This document shows, piece after piece, positions 41,215-49,537 of a stretch of 64,000 bases of DNA (position 1 is its first letter; every line of letters begins with the position of its first letter). Source of the DNA: JALZDI01 sp035557095. Its GTDB lineage: Bacteria > Actinomycetota > Actinomycetes > Propionibacteriales > Nocardioidaceae. The notes under the pieces were generated by a model. The model had not been told where the DNA came from, ran no database searches, and worked only from the letters and a program-made list of their open reading frames with translations. The DNA lies in assembly GCA_035557095.1 (NCBI GenBank), contig DATMEB010000132.1, positions 10,129 through 74,128 of the forward strand. The letters run 5' to 3'. Both the position numbers and the translations under genes were made by a program.

Positions 41215-41754
41215 ATGGGCAAGATCGTCAGCAACTTCTTCATCTCACTCGACGGTGTCGTCGAGGCGCCGGACCAGTGGCACTTCGAGTGGTTCGACGA
41301 CGAGATGGGCGGAATCATCGGCGGGGGCTTCTCCACCACCTCGGCGATGCTCATGGGGCGCCGGTTGTACAGCGAATGGTCGGAGTACTGGCCGGCGCAC
41401 GCCGACGACGACTTCGGCAAGATCCTCAACGAGCTGCCCAAGTACGTCGTCACCGACAGCCTCTCCGAGGCCACCTGGCAGAACACCACGCTGGTGCCCG
41501 GCCAGGGTGCCGCCGAGCGGCTGCGGCAGGTCAAGGCCGAGACCGACGGAGACATCTCGATGTCCGGGTGCGCCACCACCGTGCGGTGGCTGCTGCGCGA
41601 GGGCCTGCTCGACGAGCTCCGGCTGCTCATCCACCCGGTGGCCGTCGGGAAGGGACAGCGGCTGTTCGAGGACACTGAGCTCACAAAGCTGCGGCTCGTC
41701 GACGAGCGGACACTCGGCAGCGGCGTTCTGTACGTCGCGTACGCACCGGCCTGA
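41215..41754 (+). CDS. Dihydrofolate reductase/RibD C-terminal domain protein
   Basis: A 179-residue protein of the RibD-C/DHFR-like fold: GKIVSNFFISLDGVVEAPDQWHFEW is split by the family's SLDGVVE, followed by MLMGRRLYSEW, the cofactor-loop DISMSGCATTVRWLLREGLLDE (again split), and LLIHPVAVGKGQRLFED. Such stand-alone proteins are probably NADPH reductases of unknown substrate. ATG 41215 has a G-rich Shine-Dalgarno (AGGGGG) upstream; GTG 41185 is a weaker alternative. It is probably its own unit, 101 bases after TetR. Confidence 0.85.
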   Translation: MGKIVSNFFISLDGVVEAPDQWHFEWFDDEMGGIIGGGFSTTSAMLMGRRLYSEWSEYWPAHADDDFGKILNELPKYVVTDSLSEATWQNTTLVPGQGAAERLRQVKAETDGDISMSGCATTVRWLLREGLLDELRLLIHPVAVGKGQRLFEDTELTKLRLVDERTLGSGVLYVAYAPA

Positions 41755-41777
41755 GTCGAGCGGCGCAGCGACCAGGA

Positions 41778-43280
41778 TCAGCGCGTAGTCGTTGCGGCGT
41801 CGCGTGCCAGCAGGTTGGCGACATGCTCGAGATCGGTGCTCAGGGCACGGTCGTCGTCGAGTGCCGGCGAGACGTCACGAATGCACGCACGCAGTGCCGA
41901 CACCGACTCGCCGAGCACGAGGTCGTCGCCCAGAAGGTCACAGGCCTGCGCTGCTGCGAGGGCCTCGATCGCCAGGACGTGGCGGTACCAGTCCACGATG
42001 TCGATGAGCCGCAGGGCACAGGTGAAGGCGTTGGTCGAGTGGTCCTCGACCGAGGCTGCTCCCATCCTGGAGTCCACGCTCAGTGGTGCAGCGGCGTGGT
42101 GGATGTTGGCCAGGAGGGCTTGCGCGGTCTTGACGGTGGGGGCGAAGCCGGCACGACCGGCGCCGTGTCGGGTGAGGTTCTCCGGCAGTCCGCTGAGGCC
42201 GGGCTCCAGGAACCGCTGGAGCCGTGCCACCGACGCGGCGGCGGTCTGTGCCACCGCCAACGCCACCTGGTCGCAGGCGAGGGCGAGCAGCGGAGTGTGG
42301 AAGTTGCCGGTCGGCGCGACGCGTCCGTTTAGCACCACCGGGTTGTCGCCGTTGCCGTTCAGCTCTCCGGCCAGCACGTCCGCCAGCGCCTCGACGACAT
42401 GTTCCAGAGCGCCATGTGTCGCGGCGACGCAGCGGAACGAGATCGGGTCCTGCAGCCGCCGTCCACGTCCGGTGGCGAGCAGCTCGCCTCCGGCGAGGTG
42501 ACCCCGGACCCGGTCGGCCGCCCGGTGCTGTCCGGGCTGCGGTCGCAACCTCAGCACGGCATCGTCGATGACACCGGTTCCGGCGCGCCAGCCCTCGAAG
42601 CTCAGGGCCACGACACGAGCGGTCGACTCGAGGACAGCCTCGAGCTGTGTCAGGGACAACGCCGTGGTCCCCGCTGCGAGGGGGCTCGCGCTGCACAGCG
42701 CCAGGCCGTCGCGCCCGTCGAGCTGTACGGGTCGCAGCCCAGCCCGGCGCAGTGCGGTCCCACCGTCCACGCGCGCGCCGAGCACTTCTGCCTCGCCCTC
42801 ACCGAGCAGCACCAGACCCACGTGCGCCATCTGCACGAGATCCGATGACCCGATCGACCCGACCCGGGGAACGGTCGGGTGGACCTGCCGGTTCAGCATG
42901 TCCCTGAGCAGGGCTGCGACGTCCGGGGCGATCCCGCTACCGCCGCGGGCGAAGGAGGCGAGGCGGGCCACCATCGCCGCCCGTACGACGGGGGGAGGCA
43001 GTGGCGCGCCCGTCGCGGTCGCCCGCGCGCGCACGGTCCGAAGCCCGGCCGTCGACGCCTCCGCTTCGCCCATCCGAACCTGCGAGCGTGCACCGAGCCC
43101 GGTCGTCACGCCGTACACGGCTTCGCCCAGGTCGACGCTGCGCTCGACGACCTGCTTCTCCTCTGCCAGGCGCGCCCACACCCCGTGCTCGATCTCGACC
43201 TTGCGGCCCTCTTCGGCGACCGCGGACACCTCGCCGGCAGTGAGGGGTGCCGACCCCAGCAGGACAGTCACGACACTCAT
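41778..43280 (-). CDS. Aromatic amino acid ammonia-lyase family protein with atypical MIO motif
   Basis: A 500-residue HAL/PAL-family protein. The catalytic Tyr is Y56 in VYGVTTGLG; LQDPISFRC and NGNGDNPVV match the family's QDPYSxR and GDNP segments; FLEPGLSGLPENL and EDHSTNAF are also present. The MIO-forming tripeptide, Ala-Ser-Gly in GSVGASGDL, is here GSIGSSDLVQMAH (141-153), one residue shorter with no Gly after the Ser; the bases around 42840-42870 show no frameshift. It is the last gene of an importer-monooxygenase operon, 30 bases after the monooxygenase, with no clear Shine-Dalgarno. It is either a true but divergent lyase or a family member with different chemistry. Confidence 0.8.
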   Translation of the reverse strand: MSVVTVLLGSAPLTAGEVSAVAEEGRKVEIEHGVWARLAEEKQVVERSVDLGEAVYGVTTGLGARSQVRMGEAEASTAGLRTVRARATATGAPLPPPVVRAAMVARLASFARGGSGIAPDVAALLRDMLNRQVHPTVPRVGSIGSSDLVQMAHVGLVLLGEGEAEVLGARVDGGTALRRAGLRPVQLDGRDGLALCSASPLAAGTTALSLTQLEAVLESTARVVALSFEGWRAGTGVIDDAVLRLRPQPGQHRAADRVRGHLAGGELLATGRGRRLQDPISFRCVAATHGALEHVVEALADVLAGELNGNGDNPVVLNGRVAPTGNFHTPLLALACDQVALAVAQTAAASVARLQRFLEPGLSGLPENLTRHGAGRAGFAPTVKTAQALLANIHHAAAPLSVDSRMGAASVEDHSTNAFTCALRLIDIVDWYRHVLAIEALAAAQACDLLGDDLVLGESVSALRACIRDVSPALDDDRALSTDLEHVANLLARDAATTTR

Positions 43281-43310
43281 GGTGCCGTACGGTGAGGAAC
43301 CGCCTGGACG

Positions 43311-44666
43311 TCAGGCCACGCCACCCGCAGGTACCGAGGCGGGCGCGAAGAGCTGGTTCTCGGGTCGTGCCAGTCCGTAGTGCTCGCGCAGGGTCGTTCC
43401 GGAGTAGTCACGGCGGAGGAGGCCGCGCTGCTGGAGCAGCGGGACGACGAACTCCACGAAGTCCTCGAGACTCGCCGGCAGCAGCGGCGGCATCACGTTG
43501 AACCCGTCCGCTGCCCCGGACCGGAACCACTCCTCGATCGTGTCCGCGATCCTCTCCGGCGACCCGACGACGACGAAGTGGCCACGGCCGCCGGCGAGCT
43601 TGTCGAGCAGCTCCCGCAGAGTGGGTCGCTCTGATCGTACGAACTCCGCGATGAGGACCGCGCGACTCTGTGCTCCTTGCACGCCCTGCGCGGGAGGGAG
43701 GTCTTCGACCGAGAGCCGCTGGTCGAGTGCGAGGTGGGACAGGTCTGCACCGCCGAAGCGTGCGGAGAGGTGTGCGAGTCCCACGTCGGCAAGGCTCAGC
43801 TCGCGCAGCTCGTCCTGCAGCTGTCGCGCCTCTGCGTCGGTCGACCCCAGGACGGGCGAGATTCCCGGGAGTACGAGCAGGGAGTCTTCACGCCGGCCCT
43901 GGCGGCGTACCTCGGCCTTGATGTCGGCGTAGAAGTCCCGGGCCCCGTCGATGTGCATCTGGGCGGTGAAGACCGCCTCGGCGAATCGCGCCGCGAACCG
44001 GCGGCCGGGCCCGGACGATCCTGCCTGCACCAGGACCGGACGTCCTTGCACCGGCCGGGGGATGTTCAGGGGACCGCGGACCTGCTGGTACCTACCTCGG
44101 TAGTCGATGGGGCGCACCCGGGACGGCTCGACGTAGAGACCTGAGACGGGGTCGTCGACGACCGCGTCCTCGGCCCAGCTGTCCCACAGTGCGGTGACGA
44201 CCTCGACGAACTCGTGTGCTCGCTCGTAGCGCTCGTCGTGGTCGTAGCCCTGGCTGCGGCTGAAGTTCGACTCGACGTCCTTCGCCCACGACGTCACGAT
44301 GTTCCACCCGACACGCCCGCCACTGATGTGGTCGACCGAGGCGAACTGGCGGGCGAGGTTGAACGGCTCGGTGAAGGTCGCCGAGGCGGTTGCGATCAGC
44401 CCGAGCCGGGAAGTGGCCCCGGCGAGGGCGGCAAGCGTCGTGATGGGTTCCAGCCCGTCCGCCGCCCGGTGCTCGATCTGCTTGTTGAGCACGAGGTGGT
44501 CGGCGAGGAACATCGAGTCGAACCGGCCGCGCTCGGCGGTGGCGGCCAGCTTCTGGAAGTAGCCGATGTCGGTCAGGGGCTCGCCCGTCGAGCGTGGGTG
44601 CCGCCACGAAGCCTCGTGGTGCCCGCGACCGTGGATGAACAGGTTCAGGTGAAGCTCTCGCGTCAT
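43311..44666 (-). CDS. FMN-dependent monooxygenase, NtaA/SnaA/DszA family
   Basis: A 451-residue luciferase-like flavin monooxygenase. Family marks are the N-terminal LHLNLFIHGRGHHEASWRHP, ADHLVLN, the conserved RVGWNIVTSWAKDVESNF, GRYQQVRGPLNIPRPVQGRP, and QAGSSGPGRRFAARFAEAVF. It uses reduced FMN from a separate reductase to oxidise C-N or C-S substrates such as nitrilotriacetate or dibenzothiophene sulfone. No reductase lies beside it. Its start overlaps the ATPase stop (ATGA), so importer and enzyme are coupled: an alkanesulfonate- or amine-type scavenging unit. Confidence 0.9.
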   Translation of the reverse strand: MTRELHLNLFIHGRGHHEASWRHPRSTGEPLTDIGYFQKLAATAERGRFDSMFLADHLVLNKQIEHRAADGLEPITTLAALAGATSRLGLIATASATFTEPFNLARQFASVDHISGGRVGWNIVTSWAKDVESNFSRSQGYDHDERYERAHEFVEVVTALWDSWAEDAVVDDPVSGLYVEPSRVRPIDYRGRYQQVRGPLNIPRPVQGRPVLVQAGSSGPGRRFAARFAEAVFTAQMHIDGARDFYADIKAEVRRQGRREDSLLVLPGISPVLGSTDAEARQLQDELRELSLADVGLAHLSARFGGADLSHLALDQRLSVEDLPPAQGVQGAQSRAVLIAEFVRSERPTLRELLDKLAGGRGHFVVVGSPERIADTIEEWFRSGAADGFNVMPPLLPASLEDFVEFVVPLLQQRGLLRRDYSGTTLREHYGLARPENQLFAPASVPAGGVA

Positions 44667-45436
44667 GCGGGGACCTCCCGGAGGGCCGTGGCCGCCTCGT
44701 CGACTCCGAGCGCAGACAGCAGGAGTCGGCGGTCGTCCAGGCGGCTCTGATGGGTGAAGGGTGTCCTCGGCCGGTGGTCGAGGATGATTCTGCCGTCGTC
44801 GAGGACGAGAATCCGCTCTCCCAGCGAGAGGGCCTCGTCGACGTCGTGTGTCACCAGGACCACGGTGGGCTCGTGGTCGGCGACCAACCGGCGCAGGAGC
44901 TCGTGCATGCGCAGCCTCGTCAGAGCGTCGAGGGCGCCGAACGGCTCGTCGGCCAGGAGCAGCTGGGGCTCGCGCGCCAACGATCGGGCGAGCGCGACGC
45001 GCTGCTGCTCGCCTCCGGAGAGTGCGCTCGGGAAGTCTCCTTCGCGGCCCGCGAGACCCACGTCCTGCAGAGCCGCGGCTGCACGGGCGTGCGCAGCCCG
45101 GCCGCGAAGCCCCAGGGTCACGTTCGTCATGACCGACGCCCAGGGCAGAAGGCGAGAGTCCTGGAAGAGCACAGAGCGTGCCTGGGGAACCGCGATCTGA
45201 CCTTCGCCGAGAACGTCGGCGTCAAGGCCGGCGAGAGCACGAAGGAGAGTGCTCTTACCCGACCCGCTGCGGCCGATGAGGCAGACGAACTCGCCGTCGT
45301 CGATGGTGAGCTCGTCGATGCTGAGGGCGGTTCTGTCGTCGTAGCGCCGGGTCAGGCCGTACAACCTCACGTCGCTGGGCCCGGCCTCGGCAGAGGCAGT
45401 CGTGCGGCCACCGTTGGTCGACCGGTCGATGGTCAT
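44663..45436 (-). CDS. ABC importer ATPase (SsuB/TauB class)
   Basis: A 257-residue ATPase: Walker A IGRSGSGKSTLLRALAG, Q-loop VLFQDSRLLPWASV, signature LSGGEQQRVALARSLA, Walker B LLLADEPFGALDAL, and switch VLVTHDVDEALSLGE. DSRLLPW is typical of SsuB. ATG 45436 overlaps the permease stop (ATGA); upstream in-frame sequence is Arg-rich shadow. It serves the permease at 45433 and lipoprotein at 46308. Confidence 0.92.
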   Translation of the reverse strand: MTIDRSTNGGRTTASAEAGPSDVRLYGLTRRYDDRTALSIDELTIDDGEFVCLIGRSGSGKSTLLRALAGLDADVLGEGQIAVPQARSVLFQDSRLLPWASVMTNVTLGLRGRAAHARAAAALQDVGLAGREGDFPSALSGGEQQRVALARSLAREPQLLLADEPFGALDALTRLRMHELLRRLVADHEPTVVLVTHDVDEALSLGERILVLDDGRIILDHRPRTPFTHQSRLDDRRLLLSALGVDEAATALREVPA

Positions 45437-46311
45437 GATCCGAGTGCCTTTCGATAGGAGAGGGCCCGACGTTGGATGGCCTTCACGATTCCGTCGGAGA
45501 GCAGACCCATGGCGGCGTACACGACCAGACCCACGACGATCACGTCGGTCTGGCCGAAGTCGCGTGCCCGGTTCATCACGTAGCCGATGCCCTCGGTCGC
45601 GTTGATCTGCTCGAGGACGACCAGAGCCGTCCAGCACATGGTGACGGCGAGCCGGAGACCGGTGAGGAACCCGGGAAGCGCGCCGGGCAACGCAACCCGC
45701 CGGATGAACTCCGCGCGCCGGACGTCCGTGGTCTGGGCAAGCTCGACGTAGCGCTGGTCGATGCCGCGCAGCCCTGCGTGGGTGTTGATGTAGATCGGTA
45801 CGAACACGCTCGCCGCGATCACGGAGACCTTCATGGACTCACCGATCCCCAGCCACAGGATCGCCAGCGGGATCAGCGCCAACGTGGGCACCGCGCGCTT
45901 GATCTGGACGAGGCTGTCGATGCTTGCCTCACCGGCGCGGGTCAGCCCTGCGAGCAGAGCCGCAACGAGTCCCAGGCCAACTCCGACTGCAAGCCCCAGG
46001 TAGGCGCGTTGCGCGGAGGCGAGCAGATGGGGCAACAGCTCACCCGTCACCATCAGCTCGTAGCCGGTGGTGACGGCCGTCCACGGTGCCGCGAGCTGCT
46101 GCGGTGACAACAGCCCGATGCTGGAAGCCAGCTGCCACACGACGAGGAGAGCCAGTGGTCCGAACGCAAGTCCCACGGGGCCGAGCTCTCGTGGAGCCAG
46201 CCGACGGAGCCTGATGTGCGACGGCCCCACTCCTTGACGCTCTGCGCTGTCGGCGTCCGGACCCCGTAGCCGCTGATGCGGGGCCAGCTTTGTCGGCGTC
46301 CAGGCAGTCAT
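45433..46311 (-). CDS. ABC importer permease (SsuC/TauC class)
   Basis: A 292-residue permease. A polar 45-residue tail precedes the first helix (FGPLALLVVWQLASSIGLL), then LSPQQLAAPWTAVTTG and about five more helices. The EAA-type loop is ELAQTTDVRRAEFIRRVALPGA. It overlaps the lipoprotein gene upstream (ATGA) and the ATPase downstream, with no spacer: an SsuA-C-B order with a single permease that should homodimerise. Confidence 0.92.
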   Translation of the reverse strand: MTAWTPTKLAPHQRLRGPDADSAERQGVGPSHIRLRRLAPRELGPVGLAFGPLALLVVWQLASSIGLLSPQQLAAPWTAVTTGYELMVTGELLPHLLASAQRAYLGLAVGVGLGLVAALLAGLTRAGEASIDSLVQIKRAVPTLALIPLAILWLGIGESMKVSVIAASVFVPIYINTHAGLRGIDQRYVELAQTTDVRRAEFIRRVALPGALPGFLTGLRLAVTMCWTALVVLEQINATEGIGYVMNRARDFGQTDVIVVGLVVYAAMGLLSDGIVKAIQRRALSYRKALGS

Positions 46312-47372
46312 CGTCCCCCCCGGCTCGCGCCGACCTGGTCGACAGCCGCCGCTATAGCGGGGTCGAACTTCGTCACGAACTCCTTGTGCGCATCGAGCTT
46401 CTCGGGCAGGGCACCGGAGCGGTAGATGACGTCGACGGTCTCCTGTTGCAGGGCGATCAGCTTCTGGTCGAGGGGAGGGAACGTGACCTCTCCCTGTGCC
46501 TTGACCACATTCATGCCGTCAGCGGCGCTGAGCTGCTGCGTGTCGACGTGGTAGGCCTGGACCCACTGCTCCGGGTTGTCCAGCGACCACTGATGGGCGG
46601 CCACCCACCGCTGCACGAAGTCACGGATCGCGGCGGCCTTCGCGTCGTCGGCCAGTGCGCCACCGCGGACGTACAGGTAGTGCAGCCCGTTCGACAGCCC
46701 CGACAGCTGGTCACCTGGAACCGCAGCCGCGCCCGACAGCCCCATGTACCTGGTGAAGTGCGGCTCGTTCAGCGGAGCGACGTCGACCTGGCCGGTCTCG
46801 ATCGCGTCCGGGAAGTTCTCGACGTCCAAGGGGACGAGCTCGACATCCTGCTCGGTGAGGCCCGCCTTCTCCAACGCTCTCAGGACGAAGGGTTGACGCC
46901 CCGTCCCCTCGGCGAAGGCGATCTTCCTTCCCTTCAGCTGCTCCAGCCGGTTGATGTCGAGGCCACGCCGCACGGCGAGCTGGTAGTCGGGAGCGCTGGT
47001 GCGAAGCGCGGCGACGATCGGGACGAGCTCTCCCGAGGCCTGGGCCTGGATCGGCGGGGTGTCGCCTACGTAGGCGAGGTCAACGGCGTCGCCACGGATC
47101 GCCTCCAGGATCTCGGGCCCACCGAGGAAGTTGGCGTACGTCGTGTCGCTGGCAACCTTCTCCTGCTGTCCCGAGGCACGCATGAGCGTTTGCGTCTCCT
47201 CGTTCTGGTCCGCGAAGACCAGCTCAGTGCCGCTCGGCACTTTCGTAGGTAGGGGATCGGACGAGATCGAGGCAAGCGAGGCCTCGTTCTGCGCGCAGCC
47301 CGCCAGCGTTGCGACGAGCATGAGCAGAACGGCGGACACGATGCGCTGGCCCGACTTCGATGTGCGCGGCAT
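46308..47372 (-). CDS. ABC importer binding lipoprotein (SsuA/TauA class)
   Basis: A 354-residue lipoprotein with lipobox ATLAGC (C26). The mature region shows the SsuA-type SBP pattern FADQNEETQTLM, NFLGGPEILEAIRGDAVDLAYVGDTPP, KGRKIAFAEGTGRQPFVLRALEKAGL, and VDVAPLNEPHFTRYMG. ATG 47372 is chosen because GGAGGAG lies five bases upstream. It is the first gene of a five-gene operon: lipoprotein, permease, ATPase, flavin monooxygenase, MIO-family protein. Ligands of this family include sulfonates, taurine and aromatic acids. Confidence 0.9.
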   Translation of the reverse strand: MPRTSKSGQRIVSAVLLMLVATLAGCAQNEASLASISSDPLPTKVPSGTELVFADQNEETQTLMRASGQQEKVASDTTYANFLGGPEILEAIRGDAVDLAYVGDTPPIQAQASGELVPIVAALRTSAPDYQLAVRRGLDINRLEQLKGRKIAFAEGTGRQPFVLRALEKAGLTEQDVELVPLDVENFPDAIETGQVDVAPLNEPHFTRYMGLSGAAAVPGDQLSGLSNGLHYLYVRGGALADDAKAAAIRDFVQRWVAAHQWSLDNPEQWVQAYHVDTQQLSAADGMNVVKAQGEVTFPPLDQKLIALQQETVDVIYRSGALPEKLDAHKEFVTKFDPAIAAAVDQVGASRGGR

Positions 47373-47493
47373 CCAGCTCCTCCAAGTGTTCAAGTTCAAG
47401 GCAAGTGGGGGAGTTCTGCCGTCAGGGAAGTGGGCGCGGTTGCCGAGTCGCGAACCCGTTGATCCCCACGCAGCGCCTGTCGACTCCGCACTA

Positions 47494-47541
47494 GACCATT
47501 TAAGTTGAGTAAGTTACGCATATTAGGGTGATGGTCGTCAA
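47494..47541 (-). promoter_or_regulatory. AT-rich promoter region of the importer-monooxygenase operon
   Basis: The 378-base gap between the lipoprotein gene and the RpiR gene contains the most AT-rich stretch nearby. On the minus strand TTGACG (47541-47536) precedes TAATAT (47525-47520) and TAACTT (47516-47511); the second is 19 bases away and fits TANNNT. GACCAT (47494-47499) and ATGGTC (47531-47536) flank the region as a long-spaced dyad. No gene was seen in the gap. Confidence 0.4.
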
Positions 47542-47664
47542 ACCGGTGGTCGGTGTGTCGGCCGGCTTTCGGAGGTTCACCCGGCGGGCGGCTGTCAGCG
47601 AGTGGCAGTGCGTGCGCGAACGACCAGTAGCTCCGCGGTCGTCATGTTGCGAGTCCTGAACGGA

Positions 47665-47727
47665 GACTGAGACAACCCCTTGACGGACAACTTTTCAGCA
47701 GTCCAGGGTGTATGAAATTTCTCAGTC
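47665..47727. promoter_or_regulatory. Nested inverted repeats before the RpiR gene
   Basis: GACTGAGA (47665-47672) is perfectly complementary to TCTCAGTC (47720-47727), and inside these TTTCA (47693-47697) pairs with TGAAA (47713-47717). GAAATTTC (47714-47721) is itself palindromic. RpiR-family operators are often TGAAA/TTTCA dyads, so this is a likely autoregulatory site or a leader hairpin of the RpiR message. Confidence 0.45.
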
Positions 47728-47750
47728 ATGGCGCCGAGAGGAAACTGCAC

Positions 47751-48620
47751 ATGCCGACATCGGTTGAGCACGTTGCTTCGGCTGATGTACGGCACCGGCT
47801 GCACGAGCTGTTCGAAGGGCATCGGCTCTCGCCGGCCCAGCGACGGATCGCGCGCTACCTGCTCGACCATGCGGACGAGGCCGTCTTCCTCACCGGCGGC
47901 GATCTGGCCGGCAAGGTCGGTGTCAGCCAACCTTCGGTCACGCGGTTCTCGGTCGCGTTGGGTTTCGCGGGCTATCCCGATCTTCGAAACGAGCTCAGAG
48001 CTCGCGTGCGCGCGAACTCACAACCTGCTCGCCCCGAGGATGGCGGGGCCGATGTGCTCGGACGTGCGCTGGCGCAGGATGTGCGCGCGCTCGAGGCGTT
48101 GGCCGCGAGCCGAAACACGCGTCAGCTGCATCGGGTGGGCAGGGCACTCGGCAGATCTCGCCCGCTCGCTGTCCTGGCGGTACGGGTGTCGCGACCGATC
48201 GCGGAGATGTTCTGCTACTTCGCACGCAAGGTCCACCCTGACGTGCGGCTGATCACCGACGGTTCTGTTGCCGGAGACCAGCTCGACCAGGCACGGCGGG
48301 CGGGAGCCTCCTGGGTGCTCGCCTTCGGGCTGCCCCGTTACCCGCAGGAGCTCGTCGAGCACCTGGGCTGGGCTCGCGGGATCGGGTTCAAGGTTGCCCT
48401 GCTGACCGACGACCCGCTCACCCCGCTGGCGGAGCATTCGGACGAGGTCCTGGCCGCCGCCGTCGGTACGGAGCTGGTCTTCGACTCACCGACCGCACCG
48501 GTGGCCCTGGCGATGTGCCTCCTGCAATCGGTGTACGACGCGCTGTCTCCGCAGGAGCAGGCGCGACTTGACGAGTTCGACCAACAGGCAAGCGAACGGG
48601 GCCTGTTCGTGGAGGGGTGA
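47751..48620 (+). CDS. RpiR-family transcriptional regulator
   Basis: A 289-residue regulator: RpiR HTH (about 25-80) with LSPAQRRIARYLLDH, TGGDLAGKVGVSQPSVTRFS and LGFAGYPDLRNELR; SIS domain about 130-270 (RPLAVLAVRVSRPIAEMFCY, LLTDDPLTPLAEHSDEVL). ATG 47751 is used because GAGAGGA lies upstream; ATG 47712 would start inside the inverted-repeat element. It sits between two SsuABC-class importer operons and could control either or both; the downstream operon begins 74 bases later on the same strand. Confidence 0.87.
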   Translation: MPTSVEHVASADVRHRLHELFEGHRLSPAQRRIARYLLDHADEAVFLTGGDLAGKVGVSQPSVTRFSVALGFAGYPDLRNELRARVRANSQPARPEDGGADVLGRALAQDVRALEALAASRNTRQLHRVGRALGRSRPLAVLAVRVSRPIAEMFCYFARKVHPDVRLITDGSVAGDQLDQARRAGASWVLAFGLPRYPQELVEHLGWARGIGFKVALLTDDPLTPLAEHSDEVLAAAVGTELVFDSPTAPVALAMCLLQSVYDALSPQEQARLDEFDQQASERGLFVEG

Positions 48621-48694
48621 CCCAGTGTCGGTGAATCGGTGCCGGTGACCAACGCACGCATCGCAAGGCCGCCAGAGATCTCGGGAGAGGGTCC

Positions 48695-49537
48695 ATGACC
48701 GCAAAGCTGAACTCCGCGCCCGCGGAGCATGCGCCGCCACGCGGCGCCGAAGAGCCCGTCCTGGAGTTCGACGACATCGCGAAGAGCTTCCCCAAGCCAC
48801 GCGGGGACGAGGTGCTCAAGGTTCTCGACGGTGTGACCTTCTCCGTCCGGGCGAACCAGTTCACCGCCATCGTCGGTCCGAGTGGATGCGGGAAGTCGAC
48901 GCTCCTGCAGCTCGCCACCGGGCTGGACTCTCCCTCGCGGGGTGTCGTGCGCTACCGCGGCGAAGTGGTCACAGACATCAACCGAGAGATCGGCTATATC
49001 ACCCAGCAGGCAAACCTGTTTCCCTGGCTCACGCTGTTCAAGAACGTCGAGCTGCCCCTCATCGTCCGCGACGTGCCGAGGGGCGAACGGGCCGATCGCG
49101 TGGCGCAGTATCTGCGGCTCGCGGGACTGTCCGGGTTCGAGAACCACTATCCCCACCAGCTGTCGGGGGGTATGCAAAAGCGAGCGTCTATCGTGCGCAC
49201 GTTGATTTACGCGCCTCCGCTGGTGGTCATGGACGAGCCCTTCGGCGCCCTGGACGCGCAGACGCGGATGATCATGCACCGCGACCTGTTGCGGCTCTGG
49301 GAGGAGCAGCAGCAGACCGTGGTGTTCGTTACCCACGACCTGCAGGAGGCGGTCACGCTCGCCGACCGTGTCGTGTTGCTGAACCGGCCGCCCACCGGGG
49401 TCAAGGCACAGGTGGCGATCGACCTTCCCCGCCCTCGGGACGCCTTCGAGCCCTACGCGATGAGCGGGTACGTGGAGACCTACGACCGTGTCTGGGGCAT
49501 GTTCCGCTCGGAGGTGATCCCCGATGACAACGCTTGA
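48695..49537 (+). CDS. ABC importer ATPase (SsuB/TauB class)
   Basis: A 280-residue ATPase: Walker A VGPSGCGKSTLLQLATG, Q-loop YITQQANLFPWLTL, signature LSGGMQKRASIVRTL, Walker B LVVMDEPFGALDAQ, switch VVFVTHDLQEAVTLAD. GGGAGAGG lies before the ATG. Its end overlaps the permease gene by 14 bases. First gene of a six-gene operon with permease, binding lipoprotein, amidohydrolase, OCD-family enzyme and secreted CocE-type hydrolase. Confidence 0.92.
   Translation: MTAKLNSAPAEHAPPRGAEEPVLEFDDIAKSFPKPRGDEVLKVLDGVTFSVRANQFTAIVGPSGCGKSTLLQLATGLDSPSRGVVRYRGEVVTDINREIGYITQQANLFPWLTLFKNVELPLIVRDVPRGERADRVAQYLRLAGLSGFENHYPHQLSGGMQKRASIVRTLIYAPPLVVMDEPFGALDAQTRMIMHRDLLRLWEEQQQTVVFVTHDLQEAVTLADRVVLLNRPPTGVKAQVAIDLPRPRDAFEPYAMSGYVETYDRVWGMFRSEVIPDDNA

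Noticed and set aside
42830..42880. Possible frameshift explaining the missing MIO glycine
   Set aside because: Reading all bases on the minus strand gives a continuous frame with family motifs on both sides; a three-base difference, not a frameshift, is needed.
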